This document shows, piece by piece, positions 53,880 to 64,000 of a stretch of 64,000 nt of DNA. The position numbers and the translations under genes were made by a program. This DNA comes from Archivesica marissinica (lineage: Eukaryota > Mollusca > Bivalvia > Venerida > Vesicomyidae). The stretch's first letter is position 1. Every line of letters begins with the position of its first letter. The notes under the pieces were generated by a model. It saw nothing but the letters and a program-made list of their open reading frames with translations, did not search any database and was not told where the DNA came from. Location of the stretch: contig CM026404.1 of NCBI GenBank assembly GCA_014843695.1, positions 7,484,893 to 7,548,892 of the forward strand, written 5' to 3'.

Positions 53880-56800
53880 ACACTAACAAACAGCAAGGTA
53901 GACAACAACATACAGCAAGGGTAGGTAACAACAAACAGCAAGGGTAGATAACAGCATACAGCAAGGGTAGATAACAACATACAGCAAGGGTAGATAACAG
54001 CATACAGCAAGGGTAGACAACAACATACAGCAAGGGTAGATAACAACATACAGCAAGGGTAGATAACAGCAAGGGTAGATAACAACATACAGCAAGGGTA
54101 GGTAACAACATACAGCAAGGGTAGATAACAACATACAGCAATGGTAGGTAACAACATACAGCAAGGGTAGATAACAACATACAGCAAGGGTAGATAACAA
54201 CATACAGCAAGGGTAGATAACAACATACAGCAAGGGTAGATAACAGCAAGGGTAGATAACAACATACAGCAAGGGTAGATAACAACATACAGCAAGGGTA
54301 GATAACAGCAAGGGTAGATAACAACATACAGCAAGGGTAGGTAACAACATACAGCAAGGGTAGGTAACAACATACAGCAAGGGTAGATAACAACATACAG
54401 CAAGGGTAGATAACAACATACAGCAAGGGTAGATAACAACATACAGCAAGGGTAGATAACAACATAGAGCAAGGGTAGATAAAAATACAGCAAGGGTAGA
54501 ACAGCAAGGTAGATAACAGCAAGGGTAGATAACAACAAGGGTAGATAACAGCAAGGGTAGATAACAACAAGGGTATATAACAGCAAGGGTAGATAACAGC
54601 AAGGGTAGATAACAACAAGGGTAGATAACAGCAAGGGTAGATAACAGCAAGGGTAGATAACAGCAAGGGTAGATAACAGCAAGGGTAGATAACAGCAAGG
54701 GTATATAACAGCAAGGGTCGATAACAACAAGGGTAGATAACAGCAAGGGTAGGTAACAGCAAGGGTAGATAACAACATACAGCAAGGGTAGATAACAACA
54801 TACAGCAAGGGTATATAACAGCATACAGCAAGGGTAGATAACAGCATACAGCAATGGTAGATAACAGCATACAGCAAGGGTAGATAACAACATACAGCAA
54901 GGGTAGATTACAACATACAGCAAGGGTAGATAACAGCATACAGCAAGGGTAGACAACAACATTCAGCAAGGGTAGACAACAACATACAGCAAGGGTAGAC
55001 AACAACATACAGCAAGGGTAGATAACAACATACAGCAAGGGTAGGTAACAACATACAGCAAGGGTAGGTAACAACATACAGCAAGGGTAGATAACAACAT
55101 ACAGCAAGGGTAGGTAACAACATACAGCAAGGGTAGATAACAACATACAGCAAGGGTAGTAACAACATACAGCAAGGGTAGATAACAACATACAGCAAGG
55201 GTAGATAACAGCATACAGCAAGGGTAGATAACAACATACAACAAGGGTAGATAACAGCATACAGCAAGGGTACAACAACATACAGCAAGGGTAGATAACA
55301 GCAAAGGTAGATAACAACAAGGGTAGATAACAACATACAGCAAGGGTAGATAACAACATACAGCAAGGGTAGATAACAACATACAGCAAGGGTATGTAAC
55401 AGCATACAGCAAGGGTAGATAACAACATACAGCAAGGGTAGATAACAACATACAGCAAGGGTAGGTAACAACATACAGCAAGGGTAGATAACAACATACA
55501 GCAAGGGTAGATAACAACATACAGCAAGGGTAGATAACAACATACAGCAAGGGTAGATAACAACATACAGCAAGGGTAGATAACAACATACAGCAAGGGT
55601 AGATAACAACATACAGCAAGGGTAGATAACAACAAACAGCAAGGGTAGATAACAGCATACAACAAGGGTAGATAACAACATACAGCAAGGGTAGACAACA
55701 ACAAACAACAAGGGTAGATAACAGCAAGGGTAGATAACAGCATACAGCAAGGGTAGATAACAGCATACAGCAAGGGTAGACAACAACATACAGCAAGGGT
55801 AGACAACAACATACAGCAAGGGTAGACAACAACATACAGCAAGGGTAGACAACAACATACAGCAAGGGTAGGTAACAACATACAGCAAGGGTAGATAACA
55901 GCAAGGGTAGATAACAACATACAGCAAGGGTAGATAACAACATACAGCAAGGGTAGATAACAACATACAGCAAGGGTAGATAACAACATACAGCAAGGGT
56001 AGATAACAACATACAGCAATGGTAGGTAACAACATACAGCAAGGGTAGATAACAACATACAGCAAGGGTAGATAACAACATACAGCAAGGGTAGATAACA
56101 ACATACAGCAAGGGTAGATAACAGCAAGGGTAGATAACAACATACAGCAAGGGTAGATAACAACATACAGCAAGGGTAGATAACAGCAAGGGTAGGTAAC
56201 AACATACAGCAAGGGTAGGTAACAACATACAGCAAGGGTAGGTAACAACATACAGCAAGGGTAGATAACAACATACAGCAATGGTAGATAACAACATACA
56301 GCAAGGGTAGATAACAACATACAGCAAGGGTAGATAACAACAAGGGTAGATAACAACATACAGCAAGGGTAGATAACAACATACAGCAAGGGTAGATAAC
56401 AACATACAGCAAGGGTAGACAACAACATACAGCAAGGGTAGATAACAACATACAGCAAGGGTAGATAACAACATACAGCAAGGGTAGATAACAACATACA
56501 GCAAGGGTAGATAACAACATACAGCAAGGGTAGATAACAGCAAGGGTAGATAACAGCATACAGCAAGGGTAGATAACAACATACAGCAAGGGTAGACAAC
56601 AACATACAGCAAGGGTAGACAACAACAAGGGTAGATAACAACATACAGCAAGGGTAGATAACAACATACAGCAAGGGTAGATAACAACATACAGCAAGGG
56701 TAGACAACAACATACAGCAAGGGTAGATAACAACATACAGCAAGGGTAGATAACAACATACAGCAAGGGTAGATAACAACATACAGCAAGGGTAGGTAAC

Positions 56801-57678
56801 AACATACAGCAAGGGTAGATAACAGCAAGGGTAGATAACAGCATACAGCAAGGGTAGATAACAACATACAGCAAGGGTAGATAACAACATACAGCAAGGG
56901 TAGACAACAACATACAGCAAGGGTAGATAACAACATACAGCAAGGGTAGATAACAACATACAGCAAGGGTAGACAACAACATACAGCAAGGGTAGATAAC
57001 AGCATACAGCAAGGGTAGACAACAACAAGGGTAGATAACAACATACAGCAAGGGTAGATAACAGCAAGGGTAGACAACAACATACAGCAAGGGTAGATAA
57101 CAACAAGGGTAGATAACAACATACAGCAAGGGTAGATAACAGCATACAGCAAGGGTAGATAACAACAAACAGCAAGGTAGATAACAACAAACAGCAAAGG
57201 TAGATAACAGCAAGGGTAGATAACAGCAAAGGTAGATAACAGCAAACAGCAAGGGTAGATAACAGCAAAGGTAGATAACAACATACAGCAAGGGTAGATA
57301 ACAACAAACAGCAAGGGTAGATAACAGCAACGGTAGATAACAACAAATAGCAAGGGTAGATAACAGCAAATAGCAAGGGTAGATAACAGCAAGGGTAGAT
57401 AACAGCAAACAACAAGGGTAGATAACAGCAAATAACAAGGGTAGATAACAGCAAGGGTAGATAACAGCAAACAACAAGGGTATATAACAGCAAACAGCAA
57501 TGGTAGATAACAGCAAACAGCAAGGGTAGATAACAACAAATAGCAAGGGTAGATAACAGCAAGGGTAGATAACAACAAATAGCAAGGGTAGATAACAGCA
57601 AGGGTAGCTAACAGGGTGTAGCAAGGGTAGATAACAACAAATAGCAAGGGTAGATAACAGCAAGGGTAGATAACAATG
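53880..57678. repeat. 23-bp satellite, 3.8 kb
   Basis: Unit CAGCAAGGGTAGATAACAAC-ATA, alternating with a shorter form lacking CATA(C)AG. Variants GACAAC, GGTAAC, ACAGCAAA. On the minus strand all frames stay open (up to 1266 codons of LLSTLAVCCYLPLLYVVIYP type), because the unit contains no stop in that direction. Confidence 0.97.
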
Positions 57679-57737
57679 GGAAGTTTACACATAGACATAA
57701 TACATCTTGGTTTTATAACACATGGATTTATATAAAC

Positions 57738-57925
57738 TTTATTTATTTTATAACGATTGCGAAACAAGCTTCAATAACTAATAATAATCACTCTCGTTGG
57801 CGCGGATGAAAGCGTATCAGTTGTCCTTCGTGTGGTATGAAACTGGAGTATGCGGAGAAAATCCATCTTTCCGATTTGGCGACCACCATAGCATCTCACA
57901 TACTTCCCACTACTGGTATGATGGA
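57738..57925 (-). mobile_element. SINE-3, diverged copy
   Basis: Antisense tail AACGATTGCGAAACAAGCTT and body TCTTTCCGATTTGGCGACCA, CATCTCACATACTTCCC match 5009-5205. The tRNA head is largely lost. Confidence 0.65.
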
Positions 57926-58159
57926 ACCTGGGTGGCATTGGGTGAGTGTAGCCTGGGAACAGGCGTCGATATATTTTGCCTGGTCAGTCAAATAAATATA
58001 TTTTAACACTGAGACTATTAATTGGGCCGTATTGAGTTTCTGAACATGTCATTTGGCTAGAAGTTAAAAAGTGAAAAATCGACAGACTGGAACCCAGGCT
58101 AGGGTGAGAGAAGCGAGGGTGTTAACCAGTGTGCTAAGCAGTGTTTGTTTGTTTTGGGG

Positions 58160-58399
58160 GTTTAACCCATTCAACACTAAGTAACTGACATGGACTGATG
58201 CATGATATTTTTAGACCAATAAATTAATAAGAAAATTAGATTTGGACCAGATCATTTATCAAAATGGGTAATTTTTGTTTTAAAATAGTTATATTACCGG
58301 CAAAAAGTGCAGATCTTGATGAGACGGCTCGTCACGAGCCGGCTCATCTGGATCTACACTTTTTGTAAGCCTATTTAGAGGCCTGTGATGTTGAAAGTC
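58160..58399. mobile_element. Degraded copy of the piggyBac-like hairpin MITE
   Basis: Right arm intact (GATGAGACGGCTCGTCACGA, TCTGGATCTACACTTTTTGT, GTTGAAAG). The left arm is shortened to TTTAACCCATTCAACACTAA, so it no longer folds fully. Confidence 0.8.
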
Positions 58400-58478
58400 A
58401 TAACAACAGCTTAGGTCAGTTTTTGTAGATAATGTGACATTTCATCTTGTGTGTAGCAATTTTGGACTCAATTTGGTA

Positions 58479-59620
58479 TCATTTAAAAACAATCATTTCT
58501 GAAAATATGGAAACTTGACAACAAAATGAGACGGAGAGCACCAGCGACATTCTAGATATAAAAATTCTCCTCGGCGAACATGTCTCCAGCCCAATCGATT
58601 TACGTAACTGACTACCGGAGAACTTTTTCACAAAACACCACTCTCCATCACATGAAACCACAAGATACCTATTACGGGCTTTCAACTTGCTTTTATCACC
58701 GAACAAATACACCATAGCACCTACACACACACGATCTGATGGCCTGTGGCGGTGATGTTTCGACTTGGAATCTTCGCTGTGTTGATGATTCAAATTTCTG
58801 GACTCGTGTTGCTGTAGAATGAGCTCTCTGTCAGAAATGGGGAGTTGATCATGGGTGAACTGTGACCTCTGTGTCCATAACTCGCGAGCCGAAAGACCAG
58901 ATTTTCGTAGACGTGAGTTTAATCTTGCGACAACAATGGCAAGGTCTAATTTCGAGATTGGGCCTCCTCCGGGTTCATAGCGTAGTATTTCATATTCTAA
59001 CTCTTGGATAGCTTTCTCTGCGACAGGATGTTTGTTAACGTTTTTAACGCGCCCGATCTCTAAAACAATGTTCAACTTTTGTAATGAAGTGTCTGACTGA
59101 AGAGATATAAAACCAGGCGCAGGGTCTACACGAATAATAGCTGGGGGACCGTCTAAGGGATGCAACTCTGTACACATACACATTAAGGCTTCACGGATTG
59201 TGTCCCTTCTTTCGTCGGTGATGATACAAGCTTTTGTGTAACTTGTTACAGTTTCACGCACCACAAGAATAGTTTGTAAATTGCGTTTCAAAATATCTGC
59301 TGCGAATGAAACACCTATGACATCTGGGGGGTCCTCACTAGTCTGTTTGGATGCGCAGTCTGGGAAAGATCGCAATGAGCACATAAATGACACTGTGAAG
59401 TTACCCGTTCAATGGCACTATGCAGGTCTAAAGCAAAGAAGTGCCTTTTCATGACAAGCTCAAGTTGGTGTCTAGTTGGGTGGTCCAGTTTAATATGTAG
59501 AGCACTGACTAATCCATCTAGTACGGATGTTGAGAGGAGGTCACTGCGCTTAACTACTACTAAATTATCCTTTGCAATAATGGCTGTTTGTAGGTAACGC
59601 TTAACGACCTTGATGTTGGT
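58479..59620 (-). pseudogene. LTR-2 integrase
   Basis: The HHCC finger lies at 59340-59560 (LHIKLDHPTRHQLELV, CHLCAHC). A frameshift near 59393 leads to the core: DVIGVSFAADI (first Asp region), IIRVDPAPGF (second Asp) and KAIQELEYEIL (Glu). The C-terminal part has VCVGAMVYLFGDKSKLKARN, an SH3-like end. Its role is insertion of the element cDNA. Confidence 0.7.
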
Positions 59621-59623
59621 GAG

Positions 59624-60489
59624 TTATTTTGATGGACGCGTGCCTTGTTTAAGATGAGCACGTGTTCGGCGGAGGTCTGGACAGTCTGACTGGATCTGTA
59701 ACCATGATGACCGAGTTGTAAATGGTAGACGTGTTGACTTGTTTATGATGTTTTCAATACGTATTGAGCGAACAACCGAGTCTTCTGTGGTGTATATGAA
59801 TGAGCAAATTTGACAGTTTGGCTCATTGCATTCTGGTGTATTCCTGCTTGAAAAGTCGGATGGCACGTTTGCTGAACGTGCAAGATGGCGGACGCTGAGT
59901 TGGTAACGACTAACAATAGACAGGAATGATGTCACTCTCGGGCTAGCTGAGAATTCGCCACGGCATAGTTTTTCCACTGCCTGAACACACGGTTGGCTGT
60001 CTGTTAAAACACATGACTTAGATGTAGATTGTATTATGTAGGGACTAAAATGTTTTATTGCGGCTGCAATACTAAGAGCTTATATCTCACATGGTAGCCA
60101 ATTTACTTGGTGTTTGCGCAGCTTAGCACTAAAGAATCCAGCTAAGAGCAATTTCTCATTCCTCATAACGTATAATGTTGCTTCAATGCCATGTCGGGAT
60201 ACCGAACAAGTGTTTAGCAAGTGGGATTTGATAAAAGGCGCTGGTGAGGTCTGTCTTGATCAAATATTTCCATTGTCCAATAGCCCTGAGTGTAGAATCA
60301 ACATCTGGCATTAAGCTTTGCTGGGGTTTGCAATAGCGTCCTACATCTGCAAAGGCAGTCACTAGACGAAAACCTCATTGTGGCTTTTTGACAAGAAATG
60401 AGGGGTTTAAGCACTCTGCAGTCACACCCACGTTCTCGGGCCTGGCAAATACACCCTGTTTCTCTAAATCATCGAATCTTTCCTGCAGT
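59624..60489 (-). pseudogene. LTR-2 RT/RNase H remnant with internal deletion
   Basis: Reads from the RT fingers directly to RNase H pieces ([40 protein letters not shown]) and then [18 protein letters not shown]. No YxDD palm motif or thumb is present; the join is at about 60200-60240. Several stops. It cannot reverse-transcribe. Confidence 0.65.
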
Positions 60490-60490
60490 T

Positions 60491-62071
60491 CTACGAGTTT
60501 GTCCTTTGAGTATTGTGGCACTCTACCTTTACGCTGTGGGGGTTCAACAGGTCATATATATTGACAGTAGCTTCAAATTTGCCGGCAGCACCATTATACC
60601 CATTAAATGTAGGTGTAAAAACATCACTGTACTGTGTTAGAAGGTCTCGAAACCTAACTCTGTCTTTTTCTTGGAGTATGTTATCTGGATCAGTGGAAAC
60701 ACTTTCAATGTGTAACTGATTGCTTTCACTTTGAGAAGTGTGTGTATTGTGGTCACTCAATGTTTCTGTCTGGGGGCAAGTTGTATTTCTTACAAACCCA
60801 ACATGATCATGTTGACGTATAAGCTTTGGTTCGTTGGTATCATTGACTACTCTTATACGTCCTCCAACAGCTTCAACGATCTGTGGGTATGACCACTTGC
60901 TGTCAACAGGTACTGCTTTTGGTTCAATAGCTACGGTGTCTTCAGGATTTATCTCAGGTGGTAAGTGTATTTCTAGAAAGGAGCCAGGCCATATGACTGT
61001 CTTATGTGGCTGTGATCGTAACACAAATGCTTGAGTGCGCCGTACATAATTATTTGGACTTTTTGTATTGTCTGTTCCATAATGTACTTTGTCAACCTCA
61101 CCTATTGTAATCTCGTGTTTGGCCGGACGTATAGCTATGTCGTTGGCTGTCATGAATGGAATCCCGGCTAACACATCCACATCCAGGTCATTTACGACTA
61201 GAGCATCCAGAAACAGTTTGTTATCGCCCCTTGCAAGTGTGATATGAGTTTCCCCAACAATATTTAGGGGTGTTACGCCATCTGCTTGGAGAGCACTTTG
61301 TTTAGTCCTGCTAATGGGCACCCCAATTTGATCTGCCACTGTGTTTGTTTGTTTTGTTTGTTTTTGGTGTTGGGTCTTCATGGAGGGAGACTGTTTTGTG
61401 CTAACGCGCCTAAGTGATGGTGTGACTCGTTGGCTAAAAGTAGGCGCGTCTTGTTCTGTGTCATCGGGAAATGTGACGTCTTCTGGCTCGTCATCCGACT
61501 CTAAATTTGTAGTTTGGCGGATTCTACTTGAAGAGGTCATGTATTTTCTGTCTTCATCTGGTAAATACTTGCAGTTGCTCAGAAAGTGCTGATATTTTGG
61601 TCGACCAGCTTGTTTACACAGAGGGCAGGATGGAGATCCGCGACTAGGTTTTGAACTTGGAGTGAAAGTCTTTCTGAATGATGAACGCAAGACTCTTGCT
61701 TCAGCAAGGGTATGAACTTCATCAATGAGGCTGGGAATGGCAAGGGATATTTCAGGTTTCAACGAAGCCAATGTTCTAGACCTTAAATCTGTGGCATATT
61801 TTTGTTTCACAAGTGCTGGTAAACTTGCATGAATAAGTCGGAGCCATGTTATTATGATAAAGTTTTCCACGGTAGGCGTAAGTTCCTCATCCGCCGTGGG
61901 TACCTCATCGTGATGGCTGATAGGTCCACCTCTCCGAAGTAAACTATCGTCAACAAAACTTGCGAGCCGTTGATATAAGTCTTCTGGTCTCTCCCCAGGT
62001 TCTAATTTTATGTTGTCGAAGTCAAGAAAGTGACCACCTGTAGTCTGGAACCCGAAATGTTGACGGATGGT
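60491..62071 (-). pseudogene. LTR-2 Gag end, zinc knuckle, protease and RT start
   Basis: An open frame covers the Gag C-terminal half, CPLCKQAGRPKYQHFLSNC (a CxxC-H-C knuckle, 61570-61630), a Ser/Thr-rich spacer, then the protease-like stretch DALVVNDLDVDVLAGIPFM (about 61140-61200). It continues to FRDLLTQYSDVF, the usual RT lead-in. It ends at 60491. Confidence 0.7.
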
Positions 62072-62401
62072 CTGTCAGACAGTATTGATGCTAGTCGAGT
62101 TCTTAATGATTGTATTTCTCGATATTATAGGACAATAGTTGGCTATTTGGCCCAACATTAGTTCAAGAAGTGCCACTTTTTGTGCTGCTGTTTTTCCATC
62201 ATCCCCTGCGTCGTCAGTGAATCCACGAAGTGGTGAGCCCGGTGTTTTCCGACCCCAGTTAGTCCCATCCACAATAAAGGGTGCAAAGTTTGCATCAAGG
62301 GATAATGTATACAAAAGGTTTTGTCGCCAGGCTTCAAACGATGAAATTGTCTCCTGTTTGCTCAACGACCATTGTTTTGGGGTTCGAATGTTGTGAGCCA
62401 T
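62072..62401 (-). pseudogene. LTR-2 Gag N-terminus
   Basis: ATG at 62399-62401 starts a Gag frame ([34 protein letters not shown]). A TGA at 62072-62074 is the only break before the next open stretch in the same frame. Confidence 0.7.
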
Positions 62402-62565
62402 TGTTTTGGTACTGTTCAGGTCTTAACCATGAAGCAAATACCATGGAATTGGTTGCCTTGTCTGTCCTTCGTAATGGAAAATGCCGATTTCTCGTCTGTT
62501 TTTGTTGTCTGTAGAGTAAAGCGATTGCGTCGTAGGTACTTTAAGACCGCTGCCACCGCGCCAGA

Positions 62566-62696
62566 ACGAGAAAGACACCAGACAAATGGTTTAATAAACA
62601 GATTGTTTAATCAGTAAAGTTACGCGACGTGAACACGTCAATGGCGGAGAATCACACAAGGGAAGAAACCGTGTAATAACCAACAAGTATAACATA
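62566..62696 (-). repeat. LTR-2 5' LTR
   Basis: On the minus strand it begins TGTTATACTTGTTGGTTATT and runs to CTTTCTCGTTC, directly before TGGCGCGGTGGCAGCGGT. There is no second copy to compare, so the borders are inferred. Confidence 0.5.
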
Positions 62697-62698
62697 CT

Positions 62699-63297
62699 GG
62701 CGCTCGGCGTATTCCTATGTTCGGCGTAATTTTCCCATTTACATCCGTATTTAAAATATTTAAATAGTTTTAACCTATGTTCGCTGACAGAGGTGAAGCA
62801 TGGTTCAATAGCAGTATGTTGTGCATGCCGGTAGCCTAATGCAACTGTCACCTGACTGGTTCAGTAGCCGAATATAAACAGACAACTTGTTGGGATTTTT
62901 TTGGCACCGAAATGATGCGGTTTATGAGTATTTCAGGTGGCTATCCGGATTGGAAGAAAATGTACAAATAACAAGAAAAAAGTGTGTTATGAGTTGTAAT
63001 ATTGTTAGTTATTGATGCTACTAAGTCAAAATAATATATTCAATATTTAAACGTGCATAAATAAAAACGTTCATGTACGCCGTGCCCTAAAGTATCTAGT
63101 TCCACATGGAAACAGGTGCCGTTGCGATAGCTGTATTGAGGCGCATGGTCACGTAATGAAGCTAACATATTCAACATTTTTTGAAAGTTGAGTTCACGAC
63201 TTAAGAAAATAATAAAATACGGCAAGTGCATTTAACTTTTTCCATAGGCCATGATATGTAGGATTTACGCTGAGCATAGGTTCCACCACTCTATGAT
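62699..63297. mobile_element. Short copy of the TIR DNA transposon
   Basis: It matches both arms of 26555-30155 (GCTCGGCGTATTCCTATG, CATCCGTATTTAAAATATTT; then GTTGCGATAGCTGTATTGAG and GAGCATAGGTTCCACCACTC) without the LTR-1 insertion. About 16 bases of the left TIR are missing where LTR-2 abuts. Confidence 0.75.
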
Positions 63298-63707
63298 TTG
63301 TTTAAGTATGAATGTTGCATTCTACACAAATATCTGTTAGATACTATCATGGGAAGTAAATGGATGACATGTCCTTGTAACATTAATTGAGTACGACTTA
63401 TTATATAGCTTAGCTATACATAGTTATGTATATGATATAATTTTTACTTTGTAATATTCATTGTATCGTGTGACTAAAAATAAAATAAATGAAGTCTCTG
63501 GCAAAAAAGGAGTATTATAGATGGAATTCGCTTTCTTTACGATTATCATGTTTACATATACAATCTATTATGATAAGTCAGATGTAAATTGTGTTTGTCA
63601 TTGGTAAATCAAGTACATACACATAAAACATTCCTCTCCCTGTCACGTTATATTGGAATTCCAGTTAATACCAGCGATATTGATTTGTCATAATATGTAT
63701 CTGTAAT
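63298..63707. other. No gene recognised
   Basis: AT-rich unique sequence. Nothing seen. Confidence 0.5.
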
Positions 63708-63945
63708 GGAAGTCGTGATAGCGCAGTGGATGCGCGTTCGCTTCAGGTGCGAAATGTCCGGAGTTCGAGCCTCGCTGGAACCGTTACGATTGTGCCCTTA
63801 GGCAAGGCATTTAAATTCCACGTTGCCTCTTCTCTCTCCTTCATGGCGATGAATTCCATCAGGAATAAGGTCTCGAGAGTGATTAATATAAGTTGAAAGA
63901 ACTCCTTTCGCAATCGAGCTAAAATAAATTTGTATAAACAAATGA
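63708..63945 (+). mobile_element. SINE-2, full length
   Basis: GGAAGTCGTGATAGCGCAGT through the Leu-like arm (TTCGCTTCAGGTGCGAA) and B box to CGCAATCGAGCTAAAATAAA. Confidence 0.85.
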
Positions 63946-64000
63946 AAGCAAATGATAGGGTTAGAGTTATGTTTAAGTTTTAGCATTCTTACTTGACTTT

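Larger units (their letters stand above)
58479..62696 (-). mobile_element. LTR-2: decayed Gypsy-type LTR retrotransposon
   Basis: Minus strand, 5' end at the right. A short LTR (62566-62696) is followed by GGTGGCAGCGGT (primer-binding site), Gag, a Cys-His knuckle, aspartic protease, RT start, RNase H remnant, HHCC finger and integrase. The RT palm is deleted and stops occur at 62072, 60490 and 59622. No 3' LTR is seen left of 58479, so the 3' end is lost. Confidence 0.8.

Noticed and set aside
53863..57663. Minus-strand open frame of 1266 codons plus 934, 897, 381 and 359-codon frames
   Set aside because: All lie in the 23-bp satellite; every frame on that strand is open because the unit lacks stops. 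The residues only repeat the DNA period.
4479..63780. tRNA-like cloverleaf segments as tRNA genes
   Set aside because: Each is followed by a conserved SINE body and recurs in several copies with head mutations, so they are SINE heads.

Overview
The window looks like accessory DNA from a lophotrochozoan animal, most likely a bivalve or other mollusc. It is AT-rich, its genes have GT-AG introns, it carries several tRNA-derived SINE families, five or more LINE lineages, LTR elements and TTAA-type MITEs, and about a fifth of it is tandem satellite DNA. I cannot name a species. There is one sequencing gap of exactly 1000 N (25131-26130).

Layout. 1-16 kb is a graveyard of retroelements: LINE-A (5.2-7.5 kb), then LINE-B (8.0-16.0 kb, flanked by an 11-bp target-site duplication), which is itself split by a near-complete LINE-C (10.5-15.1 kb, opposite strand, 7-bp target-site duplication). 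16.5-23.9 kb is a four-exon gene for a claudin/PMP22-like four-pass membrane protein. Its second intron has the donor end amplified as a 49-bp array, the acceptor end amplified as a 102-bp array, and a 36-bp satellite between them. 24-30 kb holds MITEs, SINEs, the gap, and a TIR-type DNA transposon interrupted by a non-autonomous LTR element carrying a helix-hairpin-helix ORF, a Gag relic and a PHD-finger relic but no recognisable Pol.

30.8-41.6 kb is the most gene-like part. A Toll/IL-1R (TIR) domain gene on the minus strand and a large Cys-rich single-chain receptor gene on the plus strand start head to head, only 123 bp apart between their start codons. The receptor has a signal-peptide exon, a 7.2-kb intron full of transposons, an 851-codon ectodomain/membrane exon with 27 CxxxCP motifs, and a short cytoplasmic-tail exon. 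A shared promoter for an extracellular Cys-rich receptor and a TIR protein suggests a co-regulated recognition/signalling pair; this is inference.

41.7-57.7 kb is dominated by five satellite arrays (47, 36, about 9/22, 29 and 23 bp units) with SINEs and MITEs between them. Very long ORFs in this stretch are artefacts of the repeat periods. 57.7-63.9 kb holds a SINE, a MITE relic, a decayed minus-strand Gypsy-type LTR element with most of its reverse transcriptase deleted, a short copy of the TIR DNA transposon seen at 26.5-30.2 kb, and a final SINE. No functional tRNA, rRNA or CRISPR was found.
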